A stretch of 64,000 bases of DNA from Allokutzneria sp. A3M-2-11 16 (GTDB lineage: Bacteria > Actinomycetota > Actinomycetes > Mycobacteriales > Pseudonocardiaceae), in contig NZ_JANAVO010000006.1 in NCBI RefSeq assembly GCF_024213555.1, positions 62,001-126,000 of the forward strand. Reading direction: 5' to 3'. Positions 1-7,929 of the stretch are shown here, piece after piece; position 1 is the first letter of the stretch, and each line of letters starts with the position of its first letter. The translations under genes and the position numbers were made by a program. The notes beneath the pieces were generated by a model. That model was not told where the DNA came from. It saw only the letters and a program-made list of their open reading frames with translations, and ran no database searches.

Positions 1-1503
1 CTGGTCGTAGCGCAGGTGCACCTCGGTCCTGGTGACCGCGGTGGACCACTTGCACGACCAGTCACCGAACACGTCCACCCCGGGGTTCATCCCCTCCAGG
101 TGGGCCAGCGCGGGGGCGGGCAGCAGCGCGCACGCGTTCACCCTGGCCAGCGACTCGGGCGGGAAGTCCTTGGCGCGCCGGGGAATCGGGCCCTGCCGGA
201 GGACGTCGCGCACCGTCTCCACCGCGACGTCGGCGACCTCGCACAGGTTCCTGGGGGAGTTGGCCAGCTTCGCCGACACCCGCACGCCGTAGGTCTCGTC
301 CACCCGCACCAGGCGGTTGCACTCGGTCTCGCCAGACGGCGCCTCCAGGACGTCGAACGGGTTGCCCGCGATGACGCGCCACTCCTTCTGGCCCGTCTGC
401 GACGCCCGCTTCACCAGCTGCACCTCGACGTCGAGCTTCTCCTCCCGGCCCACGTCGATCAGGACGTCGCAGCGGTTGAAGTTGCCGTAGTCGGTCTTGA
501 GCTCCGGCGGCCCGAAGTCGCGGAACACCGACAGCCTGATCAGCGAGCACGGATCGGCCGTGCGCTCCTCGCCGACCAGGCCCTCGGTCGCGACCGGGCT
601 CGAATTCTGTTGTGCCACAAGGAAAATCGTTGCCGCGACGAGGATGAAGGCCGCCGCCGCCCTGACCGGCAACCGCCGCCGCGCCCGCGGGGGCTTCGGG
701 ACCTCGGGCTCCCAGTCGCCGACGATCTCCCTGAGCTGCCGCCGCACCTCGTCGGCGGTCGGCCGCCTCCTCGGGTTGCGCTCCAGCATCCGCGTGATCA
801 ACAGGGCGAGCGGACCCGCGTTGGCCATCGGCTCGGTCCGGCCCTCGCGGGCGCGCGCCACCACCTCGGCCACCTCGCCGGTGCCGAACGGCGGGGTTCC
901 CTCCAGCGCGGTGAACAGCGTCGCCCCGAGCGAGAACACGTCCGAGGCCCCGGTGGCCGCGCGGCCCGCCGCCACCTCCGGCGCCATGAACGCCGGGGTC
1001 CCGGTGACCCGGCCGTCGTCGGTGCCGGTCACCTCGCACCAGATGGAGATGCCGAAGTCGGTCAGCTTCGCCAGATCGTCCCCGGTGACCAGGATGTTGC
1101 CCGGCTTGACGTCTCGGTGCACGATCTTCCTGGCGTGCACGGCCGCCAGCGCCGCGGCGATCTGCACACCGATCCGGGCCACCCGGTGCGGCGGCAGCGT
1201 CCCGTGCTCCGCGAGGATCTTGTCGAGGCTGTCGGTCGGCAGGTGCTCCATCACCAGCCAGCACTCGTCGCCGTCGATCGTGTCGAACACCGAGATCGCG
1301 TTCGGGTGCTGCACCTGGGCCGCGTTCTCGGCCTCCCGCCGGAACTGCGCGCGATCGGCCGCGCTCGCCATCGTGTGCGGGCGCTTGAGCGCCACGGTCC
1401 GCTTGAGCTTGCGGTCGAACGCGGTCCAGACGAGCCCGCCCGCGCCGCCACCCCTGGCGTCCTCGAGCTGGTACCGCCCGCCGACCACGTCTCCCGTCCG
1501 CAC
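1..1503 (-). CDS. Membrane Ser/Thr protein kinase (partial, C-terminus off the left edge)
   Basis: Reading from a GTG at 1503, the protein opens with VVGGRYQLEDA, a glycine loop at about residues 18-23 and the ATP-binding Lys40 (VALK). Catalytic HRDVKPGN follows at about 128-134, DFG at 149-151 and APE at about 175, so this is an intact PknB-type cytoplasmic kinase domain. A single hydrophobic span (FILVAATIFLVA, about 283-297) is followed by an extracytoplasmic domain of at least 200 residues with several cysteines. The frame has no stop before base 1, so the 3' end is missing. The extracellular part is presumably the sensor, and I do not recognise its fold; it has no visible PASTA repeats. 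The gene is divergent from the CoaD-like gene with 33 bp between starts. Kinase assignment is from motifs; ligand and substrates are unknown. Confidence 0.93.
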   Translation of the reverse strand, partial: MRTGDVVGGRYQLEDARGGGAGGLVWTAFDRKLKRTVALKRPHTMASAADRAQFRREAENAAQVQHPNAISVFDTIDGDECWLVMEHLPTDSLDKILAEHGTLPPHRVARIGVQIAAALAAVHARKIVHRDVKPGNILVTGDDLAKLTDFGISIWCEVTGTDDGRVTGTPAFMAPEVAAGRAATGASDVFSLGATLFTALEGTPPFGTGEVAEVVARAREGRTEPMANAGPLALLITRMLERNPRRRPTADEVRRQLREIVGDWEPEVPKPPRARRRLPVRAAAAFILVAATIFLVAQQNSSPVATEGLVGEERTADPCSLIRLSVFRDFGPPELKTDYGNFNRCDVLIDVGREEKLDVEVQLVKRASQTGQKEWRVIAGNPFDVLEAPSGETECNRLVRVDETYGVRVSAKLANSPRNLCEVADVAVETVRDVLRQGPIPRRAKDFPPESLARVNACALLPAPALAHLEGMNPGVDVFGDWSCKWSTAVTRTEVHLRYDQ

Positions 1504-1536
1504 TCTGCGTAGCTTAGCTGTGACTATGCTCGCCCA

Positions 1537-1977
1537 GTGAGCTCACGTGGGCTGCTGGCGGTGTGCGCGGGTTCCTTCGATCCCGTGACGCCCGGCCACC
1601 TGGACGTGATCACCCGGGCCACCGCCCTGTTCGGCGAGGTGATCGCCCTGGTGGCGGTGAACCCGGCCAAGGCGGGGCGCCACCCGGTTCCCCGGCGGCT
1701 GGCGATGCTGCGGGAGGTCGCCGGTGACCGGTTCGGCGTCGACTCCTGGGACGGCCTGCTCGTCGACTACTGCCGCAAGGTCGGCGCGGACGTGATCGTG
1801 CGCGGGATCCGGACCCGCGCCGACCTCGCCCAGGAGCTGGCCATGGCGGAGATGAACCTCGCCGTCGGTGGGGTCCGCACGATCTTCCTGCCGACCTCGC
1901 CGGGGCTGGGGCACGTGTCGTCGACCCTGGTCACGGAACTGGGGGACTCCGATGGCGGAGTGACCGCGCCGGCTTGA
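1537..1977 (+). CDS. coaD: CoaD-like nucleotidyltransferase (short pantetheine-phosphate adenylyltransferase homologue)
   Basis: The 146-residue protein has the nucleotidyltransferase signature GSFDPVTPGHLDVI at residues 12-25 and the family blocks GLLVDYC and VIVRGIRTRADL...ELAMAEMN. These place it with phosphopantetheine adenylyltransferase, which makes dephospho-CoA from ATP and 4'-phosphopantetheine. The C-terminal block reads VSSTLVTEL, where the family normally has SSSLV(R/K)E, so the usual basic residue is Thr. The protein also stops about 12-15 residues early. It could be a working but short CoaD or a divergent paralogue with another nucleotidyl-transfer role. The start is GTG. Its stop lies 11 bases before the ATG of the next gene. 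Confidence 0.8.
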   Translation: MSSRGLLAVCAGSFDPVTPGHLDVITRATALFGEVIALVAVNPAKAGRHPVPRRLAMLREVAGDRFGVDSWDGLLVDYCRKVGADVIVRGIRTRADLAQELAMAEMNLAVGGVRTIFLPTSPGLGHVSSTLVTELGDSDGGVTAPA

Positions 1978-1988
1978 TCATTGCGCCC

Positions 1989-2582
1989 ATGACCTTCGTC
2001 GAGGCGTTCAGCATCCTCATCGCGGTCGTCGGCCCGCCGAAGATCCTGCTGGCCTTCGTCAGCGACACCGAGGACTCCGACGCCCGCCGCCGCTGGCGCG
2101 TCGCGCTGACCACCACGGCGATCGCGCTCGGCACCGGCCTGTTCGTGATCGTGGCCGGGCGCCTGCTCGTCCAGGTGTTCCACATCAGCGGGGGTGCGCT
2201 GGTGCTGGCGAGCGGGGTCATCCTGTTCGTGCACGCGCTCGACCTGGTGCTCGACCGCGGGCACGGGCCGCACGTCGACCGCACCGGCGGCACGCACGAG
2301 CTGGCCACCGCCTACTACGCCAACCCCGTCGCGGTGGCCTACCTCTTCCTGATGGCCGACGCGAGCACCCTGCCGTCGAGCTTCGTGCTCGCGGGCGCCT
2401 TCGCCGCCGTCATCGCGCTCGACCTCGTGGCGATCCTGGTGCTCGGCATCCTGCTGCGCTACGTGAAGATGACCTACGCGTGGGTACTGGTCCGCATCCT
2501 CGGCGTGCTCCTCGCCGCGCTCGGCGTGGACCTGATCATCAACGGCCTCGAACAACTCCACATCATCGGCGAGGTCACCTGA
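1989..2582 (+). CDS. MarC-family integral membrane protein
   Basis: The 197-residue protein is almost entirely hydrophobic, with about six membrane segments. It has the MarC/UPF0056 layout: N-terminal FVEAFSILIAVVGPPKILLAF, a central polar loop (RGHGPHVDRTGGTHE), and closing helices ending DLIINGLEQL. MarC proteins are inner-membrane proteins of uncertain function; the old link with multiple antibiotic resistance is not supported experimentally. I chose the ATG at 1989; a TTG at 1974 overlapping the upstream stop is an alternative. It may be co-transcribed with the CoaD-like gene. A hairpin repeat element begins immediately after its stop. Confidence 0.8.
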   Translation: MTFVEAFSILIAVVGPPKILLAFVSDTEDSDARRRWRVALTTTAIALGTGLFVIVAGRLLVQVFHISGGALVLASGVILFVHALDLVLDRGHGPHVDRTGGTHELATAYYANPVAVAYLFLMADASTLPSSFVLAGAFAAVIALDLVAILVLGILLRYVKMTYAWVLVRILGVLLAALGVDLIINGLEQLHIIGEVT

Positions 2583-2647
2583 TCCCGTTTCGTACTCTTG
2601 TCCGCGAAGAGAGCGCTCCCATAGACGGCTAAGAGTACGAAACGGGA
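2583..2647 (+). repeat. GTTTCGTACTC hairpin repeat, copy A
   Basis: Inverted repeat with outer arms CCCGTTTCGTACTC and GAGTACGAAACGGG and a centre containing GAGCGCTC. It sits between the convergent MarC and AraC-type genes, directly after the MarC stop. This is the most diverged copy: the inner arms are poorly paired and the longer flanking modules of copies D-F are absent. It may act as a bidirectional transcription end. Confidence 0.9.
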
Positions 2648-2670
2648 AACCCGGTGGGGGTATGTGGAGG

Positions 2671-3675
2671 TCAGCCGGCGATGCGCGCGGCGTCGGCGCG
2701 CTCGTGGAACGACCGCCGGTACGTGGTCGGTGACACCCCGACGATCCGGGCGAAGTGCGCGCGCAGGCTGACCGCTCCGCCGAACCCGCACGTGTCCGCG
2801 ATCCAGCCGATGGGCCGGTCGCTGGTCTCCAGGAACTGCTGAGCCCGCCGCACGCGTTGCTGCAACAACCAGCGCAGCGGCGACATCCCGAGCGACTCGG
2901 CGAACCGGCGCTCGACGGTGCGCACGCTGACGTTGGCCCGCGCGGCCAGGTCCGCGTTGGACAGCGGCAGGTGCAGGTGCTCGTCGGCCCAGGCCAGCAG
3001 TGCGGCGAGCCAGTCCTCGCGGATCGCCGGTGCGGCCGGGCGGTGGTACTGGGACTGCCCGCCGTCCCGGTGCGGCGGAGTGACCAGGACGCGGGCCAGT
3101 TCGGCGGCCACCGCGGCACCGTGGTCGACCCGCACCACGTGCAGGCAGGCGTCGATCCCCGCGACCGTCCCCGCGGAGGTGATCACGTTGGCGTCCTCGA
3201 CGTAGAGCACGGTCGGGTCGACTCGAACGGAGGGATAGCGGCTGCTCAGCTCGTCCGCGTGCAGCCAGTGGGTGGTGGCCCGGCGCCCGTCGAGCACCCC
3301 GGCCGCGGCCAGGACGAAGGCGCCGGAACAGATCGACAGGATGCGGATGCCGCGTTCGTGGGCCTCCCGGACCACCTCCACCAACTCCGCGGGCGGTGCG
3401 TCGTGCACGTTCTCGCAGGCCGGGACGACGAGGGTGTCCGTCGCGTCGAGGTCCCACCCGGCGTCGGCGTCGGCGAGGGTGAACCCCGGGCTCAGCCGCA
3501 CCGGCCCGGGCCCGACCGGCACGACCGGCACGACCGGCACGACCGGCACGACCGAGAACCGGTACCACGGATCGGCCAGGTGCGGCCGGTCCACGCCGAA
3601 GACCTGGCACGGGACCGCCGCCTCGAAGATCGGCATGCAGTCCGTGACCGCCATGACGACGCGATGGGCACGCAT
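2671..3675 (-). CDS. GlxA-type AraC-family transcriptional regulator (DJ-1/PfpI + AraC HTH)
   Basis: The 334-residue protein has an N-terminal class-I glutamine-amidotransferase/DJ-1-like domain (about residues 5-190, nucleophile-elbow-like SICSGAFVLAAAG) and a C-terminal double HTH AraC domain (about 220-320; LSNADLAARANVSVRTVERRF and CGFGGAVSLRAHF). This matches the GlxA/FtrA regulator family, where the DJ-1-like domain is usually a non-catalytic sensor. Residues around 42-54 read VVPVVPVVPVVPV, encoded by a 9-bp tandem repeat. The divergent neighbour (saccharopine-reductase-like plus MFS) is a plausible target. Confidence 0.9.
   Translation of the reverse strand: MRAHRVVMAVTDCMPIFEAAVPCQVFGVDRPHLADPWYRFSVVPVVPVVPVVPVGPGPVRLSPGFTLADADAGWDLDATDTLVVPACENVHDAPPAELVEVVREAHERGIRILSICSGAFVLAAAGVLDGRRATTHWLHADELSSRYPSVRVDPTVLYVEDANVITSAGTVAGIDACLHVVRVDHGAAVAAELARVLVTPPHRDGGQSQYHRPAAPAIREDWLAALLAWADEHLHLPLSNADLAARANVSVRTVERRFAESLGMSPLRWLLQQRVRRAQQFLETSDRPIGWIADTCGFGGAVSLRAHFARIVGVSPTTYRRSFHERADAARIAG
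3513..3554. repeat. 9-bp tandem repeat inside the AraC/GlxA regulator
   Basis: The unit cgaccggca occurs four times in perfect tandem, followed by a partial fifth. Because the unit is three codons long, copy-number change keeps the frame and adds or removes Val-Val-Pro triplets in the sensor domain. Confidence 0.95.
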
Positions 3676-3837
3676 GACGCGAACCTAGCGCACGGTGACG
3701 CCCCGCCCGCTGTTCTCCCACACCCCTGACCAGCAAACTCATCCCCATCACCCCCCCGCACGATCCCAAGATCAACGTCGCATTTGGGAATGGGTGTCGG
3801 AGAGCGTGCGGGATCGAAGGACGATGGAGGAGAAGTG

Positions 3838-4854
3838 ATGGAGAAGCCGGTGATCGCGGTGTTCGGCGCGTACGGGCACACGGCCCGGTTCGTGACGGCG
3901 GAGCTGCTCGAACGCGGGTGGACGCCCGTCCTGTCCGGGCGCGACGCGGCGAAGCTGGCCGAGGTCGCGGGAGACCTGGAGTGGCGGGTCGCCTCGGCCG
4001 ACGACCCCGCCTCGCTGGACCGCGCGCTGGCGGGTGCCGACGCGGTGGTCAACTGCGCCGGGCCGTTCGCGGAGACCGCGCCACCGCTGATCGAGGCCGC
4101 CCTGCGCGCGGGGATCCACTACCTCGACGTCACCGGCGAGACACTGGTCGCGATCGACACTTTCACCACCTACCGCGAGGACCCCAGGGTCAAGGAGGCG
4201 GGCATCGTCGTGGCGCCGGTGATGGCGTTCTACGGCGCGCTGGGCGATCTGCTCGCCACCTCCGCGATGGGTGACTGGACGAGCGCCGACGAGATCTCGG
4301 TCGCGGTCGCCCTCGACAGCTGGCACCCGACCCGCGGCACCCTGCTGGCCGGTGCGCGCCGGGCCGGGCGGCGAGTCGTCTTCTCCGACAACCACCTGCG
4401 GGTCGTCCCCGGTGACGTGCCGCAGCCGAAGTCGATGTGGACGTTCCCCGCGCCGTTCGGGACCCAGGAGGTCGTGGGGGAGTTCTCCACCACCGACGTG
4501 ATCACCATCGCCCAGCACCTGGACACGCCGCGGCTCAACACCTTCCTGAACACCGCGCCGTTGAAGGACCTCGGCGCGCCGTCGCCGGAAGGACCGCGAG
4601 CCGCCGACGCGAGCGGTCGCTCCGCTCAGGTATTCGTCGTCGAGGTCGTCGTGCGGCGCGGCGACGAGGAGCGGCGGGTGTCCGCGCGCGGGCGCGACAT
4701 TTACGCCTTCACCGCGCCGATCGTGGTCGAGGCCGCATCGCGGATCTTGTCCGGCGACGCCAAGGCGACCGGTACGGTCACCGCGGGGGAGCTTTTCGAC
4801 GCCGAGGACTTCCTGCGCTCGCTGCCGCTGGAGGATCTCTCGCTAGGGGGATGA
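3838..4854 (+). CDS. Saccharopine dehydrogenase-like NAD(P)-binding oxidoreductase
   Basis: The 338-residue protein begins MEKPVIAVFGAYGHTARFV, a Rossmann nucleotide-binding start. It continues with the saccharopine-reductase-family blocks DAVVNCAGPF and GIHYLDVTGE, which are typical of the trans-acting enoyl-reductase/saccharopine-reductase-like group. The ATG at 3838 is preceded by GGAGGAGAAG, a better ribosome site than the upstream in-frame start at 3784. The stop overlaps the ATG of the MFS gene (ATGA at 4851-4854), so the two are translationally coupled. The substrate is unknown; coupling to an exporter suggests it modifies something exported. Confidence 0.85.
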   Translation: MEKPVIAVFGAYGHTARFVTAELLERGWTPVLSGRDAAKLAEVAGDLEWRVASADDPASLDRALAGADAVVNCAGPFAETAPPLIEAALRAGIHYLDVTGETLVAIDTFTTYREDPRVKEAGIVVAPVMAFYGALGDLLATSAMGDWTSADEISVAVALDSWHPTRGTLLAGARRAGRRVVFSDNHLRVVPGDVPQPKSMWTFPAPFGTQEVVGEFSTTDVITIAQHLDTPRLNTFLNTAPLKDLGAPSPEGPRAADASGRSAQVFVVEVVVRRGDEERRVSARGRDIYAFTAPIVVEAASRILSGDAKATGTVTAGELFDAEDFLRSLPLEDLSLGG

Positions 4855-6074
4855 CGAACATTCGCGTGGTCGACCAACCGGGGTTCGCCCGGTTCTGGGC
4901 CGCCGACACCGTGTCGCTGGTCGGCACGTACGTGACCACGCTGGCCCTTCAGGTGCTCGCCGTCGTGCACCTGAAGGCATCCGCCACCGAACTCGGCGTT
5001 CTCGGTGCCGCGCGCTGGGTTCCGTACCTGCTGTTCGGCCTGGTCGCCGGTGTGCTGGTGGACCGGCGTCGCCGCCGTCCGCTCCTGGTCGGCACGGATC
5101 TCGCCCGAGCGGTGGTGCTCGGGCTGATCCCGTTGCTGAGCTGGGTGGGTCTGCTCGACATGCCGACGCTCGTCGCGCTGGTGACCGTGTTCGGGGCGCT
5201 GTCGCTGGTCTACGACGCGGCGCACCAGTCGTTCCTGCCGCAGCTGGTCCCGACCGCGCTGCTCACCACCGCCAACGCGCGGATGGAGCAGACTCGGGCG
5301 GTCGCTCAAACCGTCGGACCGATGATCGCCGGTTGGCTGGTCAAAGTGGTCAGCGCCCCGGTGGCGATCGTCGTCGACGCCGTCTCCTACCTCGTTTCCG
5401 GGCTTGTGCTCGCCACGGTGCGCACCCGGGAACGGCTCGAACCCGTGGAGTCGCGCAATCTTCGCCGCGAGCTGTGGGAGGGGGTGTCGTGGGTGTACCG
5501 GCACCCGACGCTCTCCCCGCTCACGGTCACCTCCCACGTGTGGTTCGTGTGCACCGGCATGGTCGGCACCGTCTCGACGTTCTTCGTGCTCGGCGAACTC
5601 GGCTTCGACGCGGCCGCGCTCGGTGTCACCTACGCGGTGGGAGGCGTCGGCGGTGTCCTCGGTGCCTCGCTGTCCGACCGCGCGGGCCGGTGGCTGGGCG
5701 TCGCCCCCGTCCTCGTCATCGGCCGCTGGCTCACCCCGGTGGCCTACGCGCTGATCCCGTTGGCGACCAACGGAACCACCGGCCTCCTGCTGCTCTGCGC
5801 CGCGCAGTTCCTCTTCGGGTTCTCCCTCGGCCTGGACGGGCCGGTCGAGATGGGCTACCGGCAGACCGTGATCCCGGACCGCCTGCTGGGCAGGGCGAAC
5901 GCGACGATGCGCTCGCTGAACCGGGGCATGATCGTGATCGGCGCGCCGCTGGGCGGTGTGCTGGCCGACAGCCTGGGGAACCGGGCCGCGCTGTGGATCG
6001 CCGTCGTCGGCCTGGTGGGTCAGGCGGCAGCCTTCTCCCGCACGGTCAACCGTCCACAGTGGAAATACGATTGA
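4851..6074 (+). CDS. MFS transporter (MefE/EntS-like)
   Basis: The 407-residue protein has about 11-12 membrane segments. The conserved loop after helix 2 (GVLVDRRRRRPLL) and the region QTVGPMIAGWLVKVVSAPVAIVVDAVSYLVSG are typical of the MefE/EntS-like MFS drug and siderophore exporters. It overlaps the upstream reductase stop by four bases. Its 3' end lies 5 bp from the convergent FAD monooxygenase. The substrate cannot be read from sequence. Confidence 0.88.
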   Translation: MTNIRVVDQPGFARFWAADTVSLVGTYVTTLALQVLAVVHLKASATELGVLGAARWVPYLLFGLVAGVLVDRRRRRPLLVGTDLARAVVLGLIPLLSWVGLLDMPTLVALVTVFGALSLVYDAAHQSFLPQLVPTALLTTANARMEQTRAVAQTVGPMIAGWLVKVVSAPVAIVVDAVSYLVSGLVLATVRTRERLEPVESRNLRRELWEGVSWVYRHPTLSPLTVTSHVWFVCTGMVGTVSTFFVLGELGFDAAALGVTYAVGGVGGVLGASLSDRAGRWLGVAPVLVIGRWLTPVAYALIPLATNGTTGLLLLCAAQFLFGFSLGLDGPVEMGYRQTVIPDRLLGRANATMRSLNRGMIVIGAPLGGVLADSLGNRAALWIAVVGLVGQAAAFSRTVNRPQWKYD

Positions 6075-6079
6075 CCGCG

Positions 6080-7240
6080 TCAGCGGTTCGCGCGCTCGAC
6101 GGAGCGTCGGATGAGGCCGCGCAGCCCGGGGAGCCGGATGGCGCGGATCATCAGGTCGTTCGCGAACACGTGGGCCTTGGTCGGCGGCGCGAACTGGATC
6201 ATTCCCTTGCGCGCCAACGCCTGCCGTTTGGCAACTTCGGGGCGGAGCTGTGCCTCCCAGCCAGCCAGCGCTGTTGTCACGTCGTGTTCCTCCAAGGCGG
6301 CGCCGAGCTGGTCGGCTCCGGTGAGCGCGAGCGCCGCGCCGTAGCCCGCGAACAACGTGACGCACCAGGCGGCGTCGCCGAGCAACACGACCCGGCCCCG
6401 GCTCCAGGTGTCCATCGCGACCTGGCTGACCGAGTCGAAGTACGCGGCGCTCGGGTCGGCCGCCACTTGGCGAAGCGCGTCGGGCACACCCCCGCCCAGA
6501 TCCCCGAAAGCGCCGGAGAGGGCCTGCGCGGGTCCCTTCGCCAGCTCCGCGGGATCGGTGCTGCGATAGGTGAAGAACGCGCATGAGCGCCCGGGGCCGA
6601 GGTTCATCACCGCCGCGGTGCGTCCCGGGCCGATGAACGTGGTGCCCGCACCTTCCGGGACGTCCCGCGGAACCCGGTCGAGCGGGAACGCCCCCACCAG
6701 GTGGTGCATGTCCACGCGGAACTCCGATTCCGGGCCGAACACGACCTCACGGACGCCGGAGTGCAGGCCATCGGCGCCGACGAGGAGATCGGCTCGCCCG
6801 GAGGTGCCATCGCTGAGCCCGACCTCGACCCCGTCTGCGTCCTGGGTGACGGTGCGAACGGTCGTGCCGAACCGGATCTCGACGAGCTCGTGCACCGCCT
6901 CGTACAGCACGGACTCCAGGTCACCGCGGAACACGGTGAGCGCCCGCGACCCCACTGCCGCCTGCGCGAGCTCGGCGGGCACCGTGAACTTCCGCCGTCC
7001 GTCCGCCTTCACCAGGATCGACGTGAACATCCCCAGGTCTCGCGGGACGAGCGCGGGCAGCAGGCCCAGGCGCTCCGCGGCGTCGTAGCCGTGTCCGACC
7101 AGGTTCACCAGGTAGCCGCTGCTGCGGCGGGCCGGGGCGCGCTCGACCACGAGCACCTGCCAGCCGGACCGGTGCAACCGCAGTGCGGTGGCCAATCCGG
7201 CGATCCCGGCTCCCACGACGACCGCTCGACTGTCCGTCAC
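6080..7240 (-). CDS. FAD-dependent monooxygenase (PHBH/TetX-like)
   Basis: The 386-residue protein has the FAD Rossmann motif GAGIAGLATALRLHRSGW at residues 10-27, a DG-type motif (LLVGADGLHSGVR) and the second FAD-binding GD motif (RVVLLGDAAWCV). This order defines group A flavoprotein aromatic hydroxylases, which use NAD(P)H and O2. The close divergent TetR gene and two operator-like palindromes suggest repression by that TetR, with inducer release by a substrate or xenobiotic. Detoxification or tailoring is possible; the substrate is unknown. Confidence 0.9.
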   Translation of the reverse strand: MTDSRAVVVGAGIAGLATALRLHRSGWQVLVVERAPARRSSGYLVNLVGHGYDAAERLGLLPALVPRDLGMFTSILVKADGRRKFTVPAELAQAAVGSRALTVFRGDLESVLYEAVHELVEIRFGTTVRTVTQDADGVEVGLSDGTSGRADLLVGADGLHSGVREVVFGPESEFRVDMHHLVGAFPLDRVPRDVPEGAGTTFIGPGRTAAVMNLGPGRSCAFFTYRSTDPAELAKGPAQALSGAFGDLGGGVPDALRQVAADPSAAYFDSVSQVAMDTWSRGRVVLLGDAAWCVTLFAGYGAALALTGADQLGAALEEHDVTTALAGWEAQLRPEVAKRQALARKGMIQFAPPTKAHVFANDLMIRAIRLPGLRGLIRRSVERANR

Positions 7241-7253
7241 TGTCGCTCCTCAG

Positions 7254-7296
7254 GTATGAACGTGCGTTCAAACTGAGTATGAACACGTGCTCATAC
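7254..7296. promoter_or_regulatory. Twin TetR operators between monooxygenase and tetR
   Basis: Two related palindromes lie in the 83-bp divergent gap. The first contains TGAACG-TG-CGTTCA (7258-7271) within GTATGAACGTGCGTTCAAAC. The second is GTATGAACACGTGCTCATAC at 7277-7296. Both start GTATGAAC, so they look like repeated sites for one dimeric regulator, most simply the adjacent TetR protein. Confidence 0.75.
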
Positions 7297-7323
7297 TGCG
7301 CGCAAGTCCCGTAGACTCGGCGC

Positions 7324-7929
7324 GTGCCCAGAGGTGTCGCCATCCCGGAGGTCCGGCAGCAGCTGTTCGCCGCCGTGGAGCGGGTGATCGCTCGGGACGG
7401 GCCGGGCAAGCTCAGCGGCCGGTCCGTCACGGCCGAAGCCGGGGTCGCGACCGGACTGCTGCACGCGCACTTCGCCGACCTCGACGGCTTCCTGGCCGCC
7501 TACGCCGTCGACCGCGCCTTCCTGGTCTCCGCCGGAGCCGGGGCGCTGGCCGACCGCGCCGGAACGGGCGGCGTCGTGGAGAACCTGTGTGACGCGATCA
7601 CCGCGACACCGCTGCACGCCGTCGGCACATTGGCCAAACTCCTTGTCGCACGGCCGGAACTGGCCGAACGCGTGCACGCCGTGCTCGGCGACGAGACAGC
7701 CGGTCTCGACGCCGTCGAGCGCTCCGTCGCCGCCTACCTCGCGGCCGAGCAGCGGCTGGGCCGGGTCGCCGCGACCGCCGAGCCGGAAGCGGTGGCCCTC
7801 GCCATCGTCGGCGCGTTCCACCACCTCGTGCTCACCGGCGAAGCGGACGTGCGCGCGCGGCTCCAGTCGGTGATCGTCGCGCTCGTCGGCTACAAGAGGT
7901 CGAACACGTTGGGCAGGCCCAAGCCGTAG
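7324..7929 (+). CDS. TetR-family transcriptional regulator
   Basis: This 201-residue protein has an N-terminal TetR HTH (about residues 8-55; SGRSVTAEAGVATGLLHAHFADLDGFLAAY) and an all-helical ligand-binding C-terminal region. It is divergent from the FAD monooxygenase, with twin palindromes between them, and probably represses both itself and that gene. Its 3' end overlaps the convergent Tat-signal oxidoreductase by 40 bp, so the last residues (KRSNTLGRPKP) are encoded antisense to that gene's C-terminus. Confidence 0.88.
   Translation: MPRGVAIPEVRQQLFAAVERVIARDGPGKLSGRSVTAEAGVATGLLHAHFADLDGFLAAYAVDRAFLVSAGAGALADRAGTGGVVENLCDAITATPLHAVGTLAKLLVARPELAERVHAVLGDETAGLDAVERSVAAYLAAEQRLGRVAATAEPEAVALAIVGAFHHLVLTGEADVRARLQSVIVALVGYKRSNTLGRPKP

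Noticed and set aside
16-1512. Long plus-strand frame opposite the first Ser/Thr kinase
   Set aside because: It is the in-register antisense of the kinase gene; the minus frame has all kinase motifs and the plus frame has none, with Arg/Pro/His-rich GC-shadow composition.
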